From assembly GCA_016700415.1 (NCBI GenBank), contig CP065018.1, positions 1,804,001 through 1,868,000 of the forward strand: a stretch of DNA of 64,000 nt, read 5' to 3'. A model generated the notes under the pieces. That model was given only the letters and a program-made list of their open reading frames with translations. It made no database searches and was not told the origin of the DNA. Shown piece by piece: positions 33,415-44,456 of this stretch; the stretch's first letter is position 1; the number at the start of each line of letters is the position of its first letter. Source of the stretch: Flavobacteriales bacterium. Its GTDB lineage: Bacteria > Bacteroidota > Bacteroidia > Flavobacteriales_F > PHOS-HE28. The position numbers and the translations under genes were made by a program.

Positions 33415-33870
33415 TCAGCCCCCGCTGAGCAGTTCCTTTACTGCGGAAGCGATGGCACTACCGTCCGCTTTGCCCGCCAGTATTGCGTTCACGGCCTTCA
33501 TCGCCTTGCCCATGTCCGCCATGGACGTGGCCCCGATACCGGTCAATGTCTCTTTCACGATGGCCTTCATCTCCGCGTCGCCCATGCGTGCGGGCAGGTA
33601 GGCCTCGATGATCTTCGCCTGCGCATCATCCTCCGCGGCAAGGTCGGCGCGGCCTTGTTGGTGATAGATGGCGGCCGCCTCAGTGCGTTGCTTGTGGAGC
33701 TTGTGCAGGATCTTCATCCCGGCTTCGTCGCTCACCGCATGCGCTCCGCCTTCTTTCGTCAGCTCCATGAGCAGCGCGCTTTTGATGGCACGGAGCACGT
33801 TCAGCTTGTCCTTCTCACGGGCGAGCATGGCCGCCTTGATGTCGGCATCGATGCGGGCTTGGAGGTCCAT
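33415..33870 (-). CDS. GatB/YqeY domain protein
   Basis: 151 aa, standard length. The protein is homologous to the C-terminal tRNA-binding tail of the amidotransferase subunit GatB; its stand-alone role is not settled. Signatures include LNVLRAIKSALL, an EAYLP block and the C-terminal 'ADGSAIASAVKELLSGG'. It follows ftsZ by 5 nt and is the last gene of the dcw operon, a placement often seen in Bacteroidota. Confidence 0.9.
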   Translation of the reverse strand: MDLQARIDADIKAAMLAREKDKLNVLRAIKSALLMELTKEGGAHAVSDEAGMKILHKLHKQRTEAAAIYHQQGRADLAAEDDAQAKIIEAYLPARMGDAEMKAIVKETLTGIGATSMADMGKAMKAVNAILAGKADGSAIASAVKELLSGG

Positions 33871-33875
33871 GGCGG

Positions 33876-35468
<1,593 letters not shown>

Positions 35469-35512
35469 GGGTCGGGTATTTCGGGTTCGGGCCGGGTCGG
35501 CAAATGTCAGGG

Positions 35513-36799
35513 TCAGGCTTCGTCGTCCTTGAAGATCTCGGACGCACCATTCACCACTTTTTCAAAAAAGCTGCCCACCTTGAACTTTTGGCTGTGGGTT
35601 TTCACCTTCGGCGCCTCTTCGATCTGGTGGGAGCGGCGGCGCTCGATAAAGTCGAAGCCGCGCAGCACAAGACCTACGCCGGTGGCGAAAAGCGGGCTGG
35701 TGACGTCCTCCACCTTGCTGTTGGCGAGGTGCTCGTTGGGGTATCCGATGCGGGTGCTCATGCCGGTGACGTATTCGGTGAGCTGGCGGAGGTGTTTTAG
35801 TTGCGCGCCGCCGCCGGTGAGGACGATGCCGCCACTGAGCTGCTTCTCCAGGCCGCTGTTCTTGATCTCGAAGTAGACGTGATCAAGGATCTCCTCCATC
35901 CGGCTCTGGATGATGTTGGCGAGATTCTTCAGGCTGATCTCCTTGGGCTCACGGCCACGCAGGCCGGGGATGCAGACCACTTCGTTCTCCTTGTTCTCCG
36001 AGGCGAGCGCACTTCCGAAGCGGCTCTTCAGCAGCTCGGCCTGGTCCCGCAGGATCGCGCAGCCCATCTTGATATCGTCGGTGATGACGTTGCCACCGAA
36101 TGGGATCACGGCGGTGTGGCGGATGATGTGATCGCTGAAGATCGCGATGTCGGTGGTACCGCCACCGATGTCCACCAGCACCACGCCGGCCTCCTTCTCC
36201 TCCGCGCTCAGCACGGCGTCCGCGCTGGCCAACGGTTCAAGGATCAGCTCGGTGACGTCGAGGTTGGCACGGGCCACGCATTTGTTGATGTTACGCGCGG
36301 CGGTGACCTGCCCGGTGATGATGTGGAAGTTCGCCTCTAAACGAACTCCGCTCATGCCGATGGGGTCCTTGATGCCCTGCTCGTTGTCCACGATGTATTC
36401 CTGGGGCAGCACATGGATGATCTCCTCGCCGGGCACCATGGCCAATTTGAACATGTCGTCGATCAGCTGGTCGATGTCCGATTGGCGGATCTCCTGCTCG
36501 AGGCTCTGGCGGGTGATCATGCCACGATGGTGCATGCTACGGATGTGCTGTCCGGCGATGCCCACGTTCACGGTGGTGATCTCCACGCCGGCGCTGTCCT
36601 CGGCCTCCTGCACGGCGGCCTTGATGCTGTCCACGGTGCGCTGGATATTGGTCACCACACCACGGCTCACACCGTCGCTGCGGCTCTTGCCCATGCCCAT
36701 GATCTCGAGCTTGCCCTGCTCGTTCTTGCGGCCCACGATGCAGGCGATCTTGGTGGTGCCGATGTCCAGACCGGCGACTATTTCCTCTTTGTGGTCCAT
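35513..36799 (-). CDS. ftsA: Cell division protein FtsA
   Basis: 428 aa. This actin-like ATPase tethers FtsZ to the membrane. The phosphate-1 motif GLDIGTTKIACIVG is near the N terminus, the phosphate-2 region VLVDIGGGTTDIAIF around 210 and the adenosine motif 'LTGGGAQLKHL' near 335. A C-terminal amphipathic helix (SFFEKVVNGASEIFK) is the likely membrane anchor. It lies between ftsQ and ftsZ, as usual. Confidence 0.96.
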   Translation of the reverse strand: MDHKEEIVAGLDIGTTKIACIVGRKNEQGKLEIMGMGKSRSDGVSRGVVTNIQRTVDSIKAAVQEAEDSAGVEITTVNVGIAGQHIRSMHHRGMITRQSLEQEIRQSDIDQLIDDMFKLAMVPGEEIIHVLPQEYIVDNEQGIKDPIGMSGVRLEANFHIITGQVTAARNINKCVARANLDVTELILEPLASADAVLSAEEKEAGVVLVDIGGGTTDIAIFSDHIIRHTAVIPFGGNVITDDIKMGCAILRDQAELLKSRFGSALASENKENEVVCIPGLRGREPKEISLKNLANIIQSRMEEILDHVYFEIKNSGLEKQLSGGIVLTGGGAQLKHLRQLTEYVTGMSTRIGYPNEHLANSKVEDVTSPLFATGVGLVLRGFDFIERRRSHQIEEAPKVKTHSQKFKVGSFFEKVVNGASEIFKDDEA

Positions 36800-36840
36800 G
36801 TTGTGTTGTCTCCTTGCGTTGTGCTTGCCGGCGGGCCGGA

Positions 36841-37647
36841 TCAGTTTGATGTTCGTTTGGTGCAGACCACTTGGTCGTCGAAGCGGAGGTCGATCGCGCT
36901 GTAACGGCGCCAGTCTGTCTGTGGAATGCCTTCGCTGAAGAAGGTGCGGAGCTTGGCCAACCGGGATACCAAACGGGTACCGTCCCCGACGCGTACGCGC
37001 ATCATGCCTACGTTCGGGATCAAGGTGATGTCACCGTCGCTGTCCACCACGGCCTGGGTGAACATGGCGTTCCAAAGCGGGTCCGCCATGAGCGAGCGCG
37101 CCATGGCATGGATGGCGCGACTGTGGGTATGCTCGGCCAAGCTATCGTTCCCCGCGGCCACGTTAACCGGGTCGCATTTGGAGAACGGTTCCGCCAATTG
37201 GCCGGTGACCACGAGCACGCGGGCTGTGTAGTTGGGGTTCAGCGGCATCGTCCAACCACCCTTGTCGATGTAGAAGCCCGTGCCGTCCGCGTTCACTACC
37301 CGCACGATCGGTTCGCGCTGGCGGGCCTTCACATGGAGAACGCCGTCCATGGTGTGGTAGACGTCCGCTTCTGCCACGCAAGAGATGGCGCGCAGGCGTT
37401 GTTCGATGCCGGTCTCGTCCACCTTGTCGATGGGCGTGCCAATTACCGGCCCGGCACCTTTGATCACTTCCTGCCGCAAGGCATCCGTATCAATGAAATG
37501 CACCCCGCTTCCCATGTCCAATTCCACGGCGATATCACGGACGGGCACGCTCCCGCTGTTCTTCTCCACGAAGCCCAGCGCGGCGACCACGGCACAGCCT
37601 GCGAGGACCTTCGCCGCGATACGCAGGATATGCTTCGTCTTGCTCAT
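36841..37647 (-). CDS. ftsQ: Cell division protein FtsQ/DivIB
   Basis: 268 aa. A short cytoplasmic start and one membrane helix (about 9-27) precede a periplasmic POTRA-like domain (VPVRDIAVELDMGSGVHFI) and a beta domain. It would link early and late divisome proteins. Sequence conservation is low, so the call rests on topology and on position between murC and ftsA. Its ATG overlaps the murC stop. Confidence 0.88.
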   Translation of the reverse strand: MSKTKHILRIAAKVLAGCAVVAALGFVEKNSGSVPVRDIAVELDMGSGVHFIDTDALRQEVIKGAGPVIGTPIDKVDETGIEQRLRAISCVAEADVYHTMDGVLHVKARQREPIVRVVNADGTGFYIDKGGWTMPLNPNYTARVLVVTGQLAEPFSKCDPVNVAAGNDSLAEHTHSRAIHAMARSLMADPLWNAMFTQAVVDSDGDITLIPNVGMMRVRVGDGTRLVSRLAKLRTFFSEGIPQTDWRRYSAIDLRFDDQVVCTKRTSN

Positions 37648-39023
37648 TCGTAACTGTTGACCATTGCCGCAACACCCGGTACCAGCCTATCGATGTCACC
37701 AGCGCCAAGGGTGAGCAAGATGTCCACATTCCGGCCATCCAAAAGCGGCATCAGTTGCTCCTTTGTACACACCATCTTGTTAGTCAGCTTCACTTGGTCC
37801 AGCAACCATTGGGAAGTGATCCCGGGAATGGCCTCTTCGCGCGCGGGGTAGATCTCCAGGAGGATGAGTTCGTCCAGCTGGGCCAGGCTGCTGGCGAAAT
37901 CAGCGGCCAGGTCGCGGGTGCGGCTGAAGAGATGGGGCTGGAAAATACCGGTGACCTTCCGATCAGGATAGAGTTCCTTCACGCTTCGGATGCAGGCGTC
38001 CAGCTCGGTGGGATGGTGTGCATAATCGTCGATGTAGATGCTCTTTCCTGTCCGTGCCCGCACCTCGAAGCGTCGCCTGACGCCCTTAAAACCGACCAGT
38101 CCTTTCCGCAGAGCCTCCGGGCTCACGCCTGCATGGAGGGCCATGGTGGCGGCCGCCACGGCATTCTCCACATTGTGCCTGCCGGGCATGCCCAGCGTCA
38201 GGTCGCGCAATACATGGCCCGCCGCCACCAGGTCGAAATGGTAAGCCCCGTCACGCACCTCGACGTTCTCCGCGTGCGGCCCTTCCGTACCGTCGATGCC
38301 ATAAGGCAAAGCGTCGCGGAGCACGGTGGCATGCTGCTGAAGCCTTGGCAGAACGCTTCGGTGTACCAGCATGCGTCCGGTCACCAAGGCCGCGAAATCC
38401 GCGTATGCCGCATACATCGCCTCGGGGGTGCCGTAGATGTCCAAATGATCCGGGTCCATCGCGGTGACGATGGCCTCGTTCGGGTGCAGCGCCAGAAAGC
38501 TGCGATCATATTCATCGGCCTCTACCACGTTCAGTTCCGCCTTGGAGTTCAACAGCACGTTGGTGTCATAGTTGACGCTGATGCCGCCCAAGAAAGCATT
38601 GCACGGGACGCCACCGGCAGTGAGCAGATGGGCGAGCATGGTGCTGACGGTGGTCTTCCCATGGGTTCCGGCCACGGCCATGGTCCGGCGGTCCTTTGTC
38701 ACCAGGCCCAACACCTCGCTGCGCTTCTTCACGGCCACGCCGCGCCCTTGCCAGTACGCGATCAACGGATTGCTCATCGGCACGGCGGGCGTACGCACCA
38801 CCATGACCTTGGTGGGGGACGCATCGCGGAAATCCTGCGGAATGTGGCGCGGATCCGGATCGTAGCTCACGTCGATCCCTTCCAAGGAAAGCTGTCCCGC
38901 GAGTTCGCTCGGGGTCTTGTCATACCCGGCCACGCGGGCACCTTGCCTGCGGAAATAGCGGGCCAGACCGCTCATGCCGATGCCGCCGATACCGATGAAA
39001 TAGAGAAATTCCGGACGTTCCAT
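37644..39023 (-). CDS. murC: UDP-N-acetylmuramate--L-alanine ligase
   Basis: 459 aa. Adds the first L-Ala to UDP-MurNAc. The N-terminal nucleotide fold shows FIGIGGIGMSGLA, the P-loop is AGTHGKTTVST and the C-terminal domain contains 'DDYAHHPTELDA'. The ATG at 39023 lies 1 nt after the murG stop and gives the standard MERPEFLYFIGIGGIG start; the longer frame from 39065 overlaps murG and is rejected. Confidence 0.96.
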   Translation of the reverse strand: MERPEFLYFIGIGGIGMSGLARYFRRQGARVAGYDKTPSELAGQLSLEGIDVSYDPDPRHIPQDFRDASPTKVMVVRTPAVPMSNPLIAYWQGRGVAVKKRSEVLGLVTKDRRTMAVAGTHGKTTVSTMLAHLLTAGGVPCNAFLGGISVNYDTNVLLNSKAELNVVEADEYDRSFLALHPNEAIVTAMDPDHLDIYGTPEAMYAAYADFAALVTGRMLVHRSVLPRLQQHATVLRDALPYGIDGTEGPHAENVEVRDGAYHFDLVAAGHVLRDLTLGMPGRHNVENAVAAATMALHAGVSPEALRKGLVGFKGVRRRFEVRARTGKSIYIDDYAHHPTELDACIRSVKELYPDRKVTGIFQPHLFSRTRDLAADFASSLAQLDELILLEIYPAREEAIPGITSQWLLDQVKLTNKMVCTKEQLMPLLDGRNVDILLTLGAGDIDRLVPGVAAMVNSYE

Positions 39024-39024
39024 G

Positions 39025-40161
39025 TCAAGCAGCGGCTTTGTTATCCAACGTTCCCGAACGGCCAAGGCGTATCACTTCCACGGCGATGGCCTCCGCAGCA
39101 TTGTCCATGCCCATGCTCTCCATGGCCGCACGAAGACGTTGGCGTTCACCGGGGTTCACCACCAAGCGCAGGATCTCGGAACCCAACTGTTCAACAGCTT
39201 CCACATCCTGCACCAGGACTGCAGCACCACGGTCGGACAGAGCGCGAGCGTTGCTCGTCTGGTGATCTTCCGCCGCGGTGGGAAGCGGAACAAGTATGGA
39301 AGGCAGGCGGGTGAGGCAGAGCTCGCTCACACTGATGGCGCCGGCCCGGGCCACGGCCACATCGGTCACAGCATAGGCGAGGTCCATCCGGGCAATGAAC
39401 TCATGGACATGCGCATCGGTGTAGCCCGCGTCCTTCACCGCCTGAAGGGCCTGTGCATGGAACGGCGCACCGGTCTGCCAGATCAGTTGTACGCCTTGAT
39501 CCCGCAGTTGCGACAAGGCGGCTGCAATGCCAAGATTGATGCCGCGCGCTCCCAAACTGCCGCCGGTGACGAGCACCACCGGCGCGTCTTCACGCAGACC
39601 GAAATACTCCATCCCCCTCGGGCGCTTTCCGGTGAGGCGCACCATGTCCTGCCGCACGGGATTGCCGGTGAGGCGGATCTTCTCTTTCGGGAAATAGCGT
39701 TCCATGTTGGGATACGCCACGCAGATGATGTCGGCCCTATTTGCCAGCATGCGGTTGGTAGCGCCGGCATGGCTGTTCTGCTCTTGCACCAGCGTGGGAA
39801 CATGGGCGCGCTGGGCAGCCGCCAGCAAGGGGCCGCTTGCATATCCACCTACACCGACCGCCACATCCGGCTTGAACGTGCGCACGATCTTTCGCGCCAT
39901 CCACATGCTCTTCAGCAAGCGCCACGGCAGTCCCACGTTCTTCCAAAGAGCGCTCCGTTGGAATCCGCGGATGGGCAGGCCGGTGATCTCATAACCAGCG
40001 GCTGGCACCTTTTCCATCTCCATTTTTCCGATGGCGCCCACAAAGAGGAAACGGGTTCCCGGTTCCCGCTCCTTCACGGCGTTGGCGATGGCGATGGCCG
40101 GGAAAATGTGCCCGCCCGTGCCGCCACCGCTGATCAATATATTAAGCGGCCGCAACGGCAT
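39025..40161 (-). CDS. murG: UDP-GlcNAc--lipid I N-acetylglucosaminyltransferase
   Basis: 378 aa. Converts lipid I to lipid II at the inner membrane. Diagnostic segments are ILISGGGTGGHIFPAIAIA at the N terminus, 'VGVGGYASGP', 'LVQEQNSHAGATNR' and the UDP-sugar loop 'TGGSLGARGINLG'. The ATG at 40161 (MPLRPLNILIS) overlaps the ftsW 3' end by 20 nt; upstream codons to 40215 are rejected. Confidence 0.96.
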   Translation of the reverse strand: MPLRPLNILISGGGTGGHIFPAIAIANAVKEREPGTRFLFVGAIGKMEMEKVPAAGYEITGLPIRGFQRSALWKNVGLPWRLLKSMWMARKIVRTFKPDVAVGVGGYASGPLLAAAQRAHVPTLVQEQNSHAGATNRMLANRADIICVAYPNMERYFPKEKIRLTGNPVRQDMVRLTGKRPRGMEYFGLREDAPVVLVTGGSLGARGINLGIAAALSQLRDQGVQLIWQTGAPFHAQALQAVKDAGYTDAHVHEFIARMDLAYAVTDVAVARAGAISVSELCLTRLPSILVPLPTAAEDHQTSNARALSDRGAAVLVQDVEAVEQLGSEILRLVVNPGERQRLRAAMESMGMDNAAEAIAVEVIRLGRSGTLDNKAAA

Positions 40162-41338
40162 GATCACTGGAATTGGAAGTGCGGAACTTGCTGTCCTCCG
40201 GCGGGTCGTAAACACTGCGGCTCACGCTGAGCATGATGCCCAAGGACAGGCAGGTGAACCACATGCTGGTGCCGCCCATGCTCACGAGTGGCAAGGGTTG
40301 GCCGGTCACCGGAACGAGATTCACGGCCACGGCCATGTTCACCAGGGCCTGGAGCACGAGGCTGAGCGCAAGGCCAACGGCGACCAAGGCCCCGAAACGT
40401 TTTTCACAACGGTTGGCGATGCGCATAGCACGCGAAAGCAGGATAAGGTAGAGCAGCAACAGTCCTAAGCCTCCGAACACCGAGCCGTACTCTTCGATGA
40501 TGAAGGCGTAGATCATGTCGCTTTCGGGGTGCGGCATGAAGTTGCGGGAAGTGCCGGTACCGGGGCCGTTGGGGAGGAATCCGCCGTGCACGATGGCGAT
40601 CTTGGCATTGTTCACCTGGTAGTTCGCATCGCGGTCGTCACCGCCATGGGTGGTAAGGCGCGATTGCCAGGTCTGCAACCGCGGCAACAGATCCGGATTG
40701 GCCTTGGAGAGCAGCAGCAAAATTCCGAACGCCCCGACGGCGATGCCCACCACGGAGAGCATGTGGCGGATGGGCACTTGGCCGATGAACATCACGATCA
40801 TGCAGGTGCCGAAGAGCAATGCGGCCGTGGAGAAGTTGGCGGGCAGGATGAATCCGCACACCGCCCCCACCGGGAGGATCAATTTCAAGATCACTTCGCG
40901 GAAGGTCCACGGTTCTTCCCTCTGGCGGCCCAGCACCCGGGCGAGGTAGACCACGATGACCACGCGGGCGAGATCGCTGGTCTGGAAGGTGATGCCCAAG
41001 CCGGGGATCGCCAACCAACGGGATGCGCCGTTGACATTGGATCCGATCAGCAAGGTGAGCAACAGCAAGCCGATGGTGGCGCCGAGCAGCACCTGCGAGA
41101 GTTTGGAATAGACGGTGTACTTCAGCTTGCTGGCGCCGTACATGATACCGCCGCCCGCGGCCAGCATCAGGCCGTGCTTCACCAGGATCCGGAAGGTGCC
41201 GCCATCGTGCCGCCACCCCATCCACGATGAGGCGCTGTATACCGCCAACAGGCTCATCACCCCTAAAAGCAACGCCACCATCCAGATGGTGCGGTCGCCC
41301 TTGAGGTGATCATTGAAGAGGTGATTTATCCGGTCCAT
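40142..41338 (-). CDS. ftsW: Peptidoglycan glycosyltransferase FtsW
   Basis: 398 aa, SEDS family. Polymerises septal glycan strands together with FtsI. About ten membrane spans; conserved loops are 'GSNVNGASRWLAIPGLGITFQTSD', NNAKIAIVHGG and 'MPHPESDMIYAFIIEEYG', with the C-terminal 'TGQPLPLVSMGGTSM'. It lies between the MurD C-domain paralogue and murG. Confidence 0.95.
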   Translation of the reverse strand: MDRINHLFNDHLKGDRTIWMVALLLGVMSLLAVYSASSWMGWRHDGGTFRILVKHGLMLAAGGGIMYGASKLKYTVYSKLSQVLLGATIGLLLLTLLIGSNVNGASRWLAIPGLGITFQTSDLARVVIVVYLARVLGRQREEPWTFREVILKLILPVGAVCGFILPANFSTAALLFGTCMIVMFIGQVPIRHMLSVVGIAVGAFGILLLLSKANPDLLPRLQTWQSRLTTHGGDDRDANYQVNNAKIAIVHGGFLPNGPGTGTSRNFMPHPESDMIYAFIIEEYGSVFGGLGLLLLYLILLSRAMRIANRCEKRFGALVAVGLALSLVLQALVNMAVAVNLVPVTGQPLPLVSMGGTSMWFTCLSLGIMLSVSRSVYDPPEDSKFRTSNSSDHAVAAA

Positions 41339-41351
41339 CGCCTATATCCGA

Positions 41352-41849
41352 TCAGAGGTCCATCACGGCCCTTTTGAATTCCGCGCCGCGTTCAGCATGG
41401 TTCGCGGTACCGTTGCCACTGGGGCAGGCCGGGCTGAACAACACCTTTCCGCCTTCCTTCGCCAGTTCCCGGGCAGCGAAGACGGCCGTGCGCAGATCGT
41501 CCGCATTGTACACGCGGCCCACCTGTGCATCGAGCGCGTCCACCTGATGTGGTTCCACGTTCCCGAAGAACACGGTGCCGTCCACATGCTCCACCATGAA
41601 CTCCTTCATCCGTTCATCAATGGCCGAGATCATCTCGGCGTCCACAACCCACACCAGCGGACGCCCAAGGTCGATGATGGAGAGCAGGGAAGCATCGAGG
41701 AAGGTGCTCCTGCTGTCATCCACATATTCCACGCCGGCCACCGTGGCCACGGTCCGAAGGCTGTGCGGCCCTTGGCGCACGTCACCCAGGCCGCTGTCGC
41801 GCATGGCGAGCAGCAGCCGGGCCATTTCCGATGTTTTCGAGCCTTCCAT
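41352..41849 (-). CDS. Stand-alone MurD C-terminal-domain paralogue (probable non-catalytic)
   Basis: 165 aa. Residues 24-165 align with MurD 303-444, encoded immediately upstream, with few gaps: GVEYVDDSRST against GVEFINDSKAT, RPLVWVV against KPVIWVM, and SPACPSGN..ERGAEFKRAVMDL against SPACASFD..DRGRRFKTAVRGL. The UDP-binding and ATPase domains are missing. Substrate-side residues have changed: HRLE to HSLR, SKATN to SRSTF, ASFD to PSGN. The ATG at 41849 lies 28 nt after the murD stop; codons up to 41924 overlap murD and are rejected. It probably arose by partial duplication. A scaffold or regulatory role in the Mur pathway is speculation. Confidence 0.72.
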   Translation of the reverse strand: MEGSKTSEMARLLLAMRDSGLGDVRQGPHSLRTVATVAGVEYVDDSRSTFLDASLLSIIDLGRPLVWVVDAEMISAIDERMKEFMVEHVDGTVFFGNVEPHQVDALDAQVGRVYNADDLRTAVFAARELAKEGGKVLFSPACPSGNGTANHAERGAEFKRAVMDL

Positions 41850-41877
41850 TCTTTGGCGCTTTGCGGATCGACCGCGC

Positions 41878-43212
41878 TCAGAGCCCGCGCACGGCGGTCT
41901 TGAACCGGCGTCCGCGGTCCTCATAGTTCTCGAACAGGTCGAAGCTGGCGCAAGCTGGGCTGAGCAGCACCACGTCGCCGGGCTCGCTCAGCTCATAGCT
42001 CGTGTTCACGGCCTGGTCGGCGGAGTTGACATCGACCATGTTCAACACGATGTCGCCGAAGGCCTTATGGATCTTCTCATTGTCCACGCCGAGGCAAACG
42101 ATGGCCTTCACCTTCTGGCGCACGAGGTCCCGCAGCTCGTTATAGTCGTTGCCCTTGTCCTGGCCGCCCATCACCCAGATCACGGGCTTCTCCATGCTCT
42201 CCAGCGCGTACCAAGTGCTGTTCACGTTGGTGGCCTTGGAATCGTTGATGAACTCCACGCCGTTCACCATGCCCACGCGCTCAAGGCGGTGCTCCACGTT
42301 CTGGAAATCGGCCAGCGCCTCGCGGACCACGTCTTTGCGCACTTCCAATACGCGCGCCGCGATGCCCGCCGCCAGTGAGTTGTAGACATTGTGCTTGCCT
42401 TGCAGGGCCAGTTCCATGATGCTCATGTTGAAGGTTGTTTGGTTCGTGGTGATGTGGATGTTGTCGTTCTGGAGATACCCGCCCTGCTCGATCGGCACGC
42501 GGATGGAAAAAGGCCATTGACGGGCCTTCACGCTGTGGCGGCGCAGTCCCTCGCGGGTCTGCGGGTCATCCGCGCAGTAGATGAAATGATCGCCCGCATC
42601 CTGGTTCATGGTGATGCGGAACTTGCTGTCCACGTAGTTCTCCATCCGGTTGCCATAGCGGTCCAGATGGTCCGGCGTGATGTTGGTGAGCACGGCGATG
42701 TGCGGCTTGAGGGTGCGCGTGCCGTCCAGTTGGAAACTGCTCAGCTCCAACACGTACATGGCGTGGCCTTCCTTGGCCACCAGCCCCGCGAAGGAGGTGC
42801 CGACATTGCCCGCCAGCCCGACGTCCATGCCCGCTTTCGCAAGGATGTGATGGACCAACAGCGTGGTGGTTGTCTTGCCGTTGCTGCCCGTGATGCCGAT
42901 GATGGGGGCGTCGACGTGGCGGGCTGCGAATTCGATCTCACCGATCACCGGCACGTCCTTATCACGAAGGGCGCGCACGATGGAGGCCGTCTCCGGGATG
43001 CCCGGGCTCTTCACCACCTCGTCCGCGTCGAGCACCGTGTTCACGGTATGCCCGCCTTGCTCGTAGGGAATGCCGGCCTTGTCCAGCCGCTTGCTGAACC
43101 CTTCCGGGATCTGGCCCGCGTCGCTCACGAAGACGGGGATCCCCAACTTCTTCGCAAGGAGCGCCGCCCCCACTCCGCTTTCCTGCGCACCGAGCACCAC
43201 CAGCTTCTTCAT
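41878..43212 (-). CDS. murD: UDP-N-acetylmuramoyl-L-alanine--D-glutamate ligase
   Basis: 444 aa. Adds D-Glu to UDP-MurNAc-L-Ala. The P-loop GITGSNGKTTTT has Lys113. 'LELSSFQLD' and 'NITPDHLDRY' mark the central domain. The C-terminal domain keeps the substrate residues EHRLE (307-311), DSKATN (324-329) and SPACASFD (418-425). Its start overlaps the mraY stop. A truncated relative of its C-terminal third follows downstream. Confidence 0.96.
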   Translation of the reverse strand: MKKLVVLGAQESGVGAALLAKKLGIPVFVSDAGQIPEGFSKRLDKAGIPYEQGGHTVNTVLDADEVVKSPGIPETASIVRALRDKDVPVIGEIEFAARHVDAPIIGITGSNGKTTTTLLVHHILAKAGMDVGLAGNVGTSFAGLVAKEGHAMYVLELSSFQLDGTRTLKPHIAVLTNITPDHLDRYGNRMENYVDSKFRITMNQDAGDHFIYCADDPQTREGLRRHSVKARQWPFSIRVPIEQGGYLQNDNIHITTNQTTFNMSIMELALQGKHNVYNSLAAGIAARVLEVRKDVVREALADFQNVEHRLERVGMVNGVEFINDSKATNVNSTWYALESMEKPVIWVMGGQDKGNDYNELRDLVRQKVKAIVCLGVDNEKIHKAFGDIVLNMVDVNSADQAVNTSYELSEPGDVVLLSPACASFDLFENYEDRGRRFKTAVRGL

Positions 43213-44456
43213 CGCAGCTTGAGGGTGACGAGGGTGAGCACCGCGAGCATGACGCCCACGATGAGGAAACGGGTGACGATCTTGCTCTCGTGGTAGCCGA
43301 GCTTCTGGTAATGGTGGTGCAAGGGCGCCATCTTGAAGATCCGGCGGCCTTCGCCGTAGCGCTTCCGGGTGTACTTGAACCAGAACACCTGCATCATCAC
43401 GCTGAGGTTCTCCACGAGGAAAACGCCGCAGAGCACGGGTATCAGCAGCTCCTTGCGGACGAGGATGGCGAGCACTGCGATGACCCCGCCCAAGGCCAGG
43501 CTGCCCGTGTCACCCATGAAGACCTGTGCCGGGTAGGCATTGTACCAGAGGAAACCGATGCATGCGCCCAGCAAGGCACCGATGAACACCACCAGTTCGC
43601 CGATGCCGGGGATGTACATCACGTCCAAGTACTGCGCAAAGACGATGTTGCCGCCGATGTATGTGAGCACGCCCAACGCGAGCACGATGATCGCGCTGGT
43701 GCCGGCCGCCAATCCATCGATGCCGTCGGTGATGTTCGCCCCGTTGCTTACTGCGGTGATGATGAAGACCACCACCAGCACATAGAGGACCCACGTGTAT
43801 TTGCGCGCCTCGCGGCCGAAGAGGCCCATCACCGATGAGTAGTTGAGTTCGTTGCCCTTCACGAAGGGGATGGTCGTGTTCGGCTGCCTCCTATCGAGCA
43901 GGTAATGGACCGTGCCGTTCTCCTCGGTGTAGGAGGTGACCTCGCCCGACTCGAACTGCTCCGCGATCACTTGCGGCACCTCCACTTTGGTGCGGATGGA
44001 GGGGTGGAAATAAACGGTGAGGCCGATCACCAGACCGATGCCTATCTGGCCGATGACCTTTGACGTGCCTGCCAGTCCACGCTTGTCCTTCTTGAAGACC
44101 TTGATGTAGTCATCGATGAAACCGATGGTGCCGAGCCACACGGTGGCCACCAGCATGAGGAGGATGTAGATGTTGTCCAAGCGGGCGAATAGCAACGTCG
44201 GGATGATCGTTGCCGCGATGATGATGAGACCGCCCATGGTCGGCGTGCCCTGTTTTTCCACTTGGCCTTCCAGCCCGAGGTCGCGCACGGTCTCGCCCAC
44301 TTGCATACGCTGGAGGAGGCGCACGATGCCCTTGCCGAACCACAGCGAGATCACCAGTGAAATGATGAGCGCCATGCCCGCGCGGAAGCTGATGTAGTTG
44401 AACACACCGCTTCCCAGGAAGGAGAACTCGAGCCAATGGAACAGGTGGTACAGCAT
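43209..44456 (-). CDS. mraY: Phospho-N-acetylmuramoyl-pentapeptide transferase
   Basis: 415 aa. Makes lipid I by moving phospho-MurNAc-pentapeptide to undecaprenyl phosphate. Ten or so membrane spans; Mg-binding and active-site segments 'GFIDDYIKVFKKDKRGL', 'ANITDGIDGLAAGTSAI' and the late 'MAPLHHHYQKLG' histidine motif are all present. An inserted loop near 170-215 (EQFESGEVTSYTEENG...) is longer than in E. coli (360 aa), as in other Bacteroidota. Confidence 0.96.
   Translation of the reverse strand: MLYHLFHWLEFSFLGSGVFNYISFRAGMALIISLVISLWFGKGIVRLLQRMQVGETVRDLGLEGQVEKQGTPTMGGLIIIAATIIPTLLFARLDNIYILLMLVATVWLGTIGFIDDYIKVFKKDKRGLAGTSKVIGQIGIGLVIGLTVYFHPSIRTKVEVPQVIAEQFESGEVTSYTEENGTVHYLLDRRQPNTTIPFVKGNELNYSSVMGLFGREARKYTWVLYVLVVVFIITAVSNGANITDGIDGLAAGTSAIIVLALGVLTYIGGNIVFAQYLDVMYIPGIGELVVFIGALLGACIGFLWYNAYPAQVFMGDTGSLALGGVIAVLAILVRKELLIPVLCGVFLVENLSVMMQVFWFKYTRKRYGEGRRIFKMAPLHHHYQKLGYHESKIVTRFLIVGVMLAVLTLVTLKLR

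Noticed and set aside
37755..39314. Plus-strand open frame of 519 codons
   Set aside because: Antisense to murC and murG, both with intact motifs.
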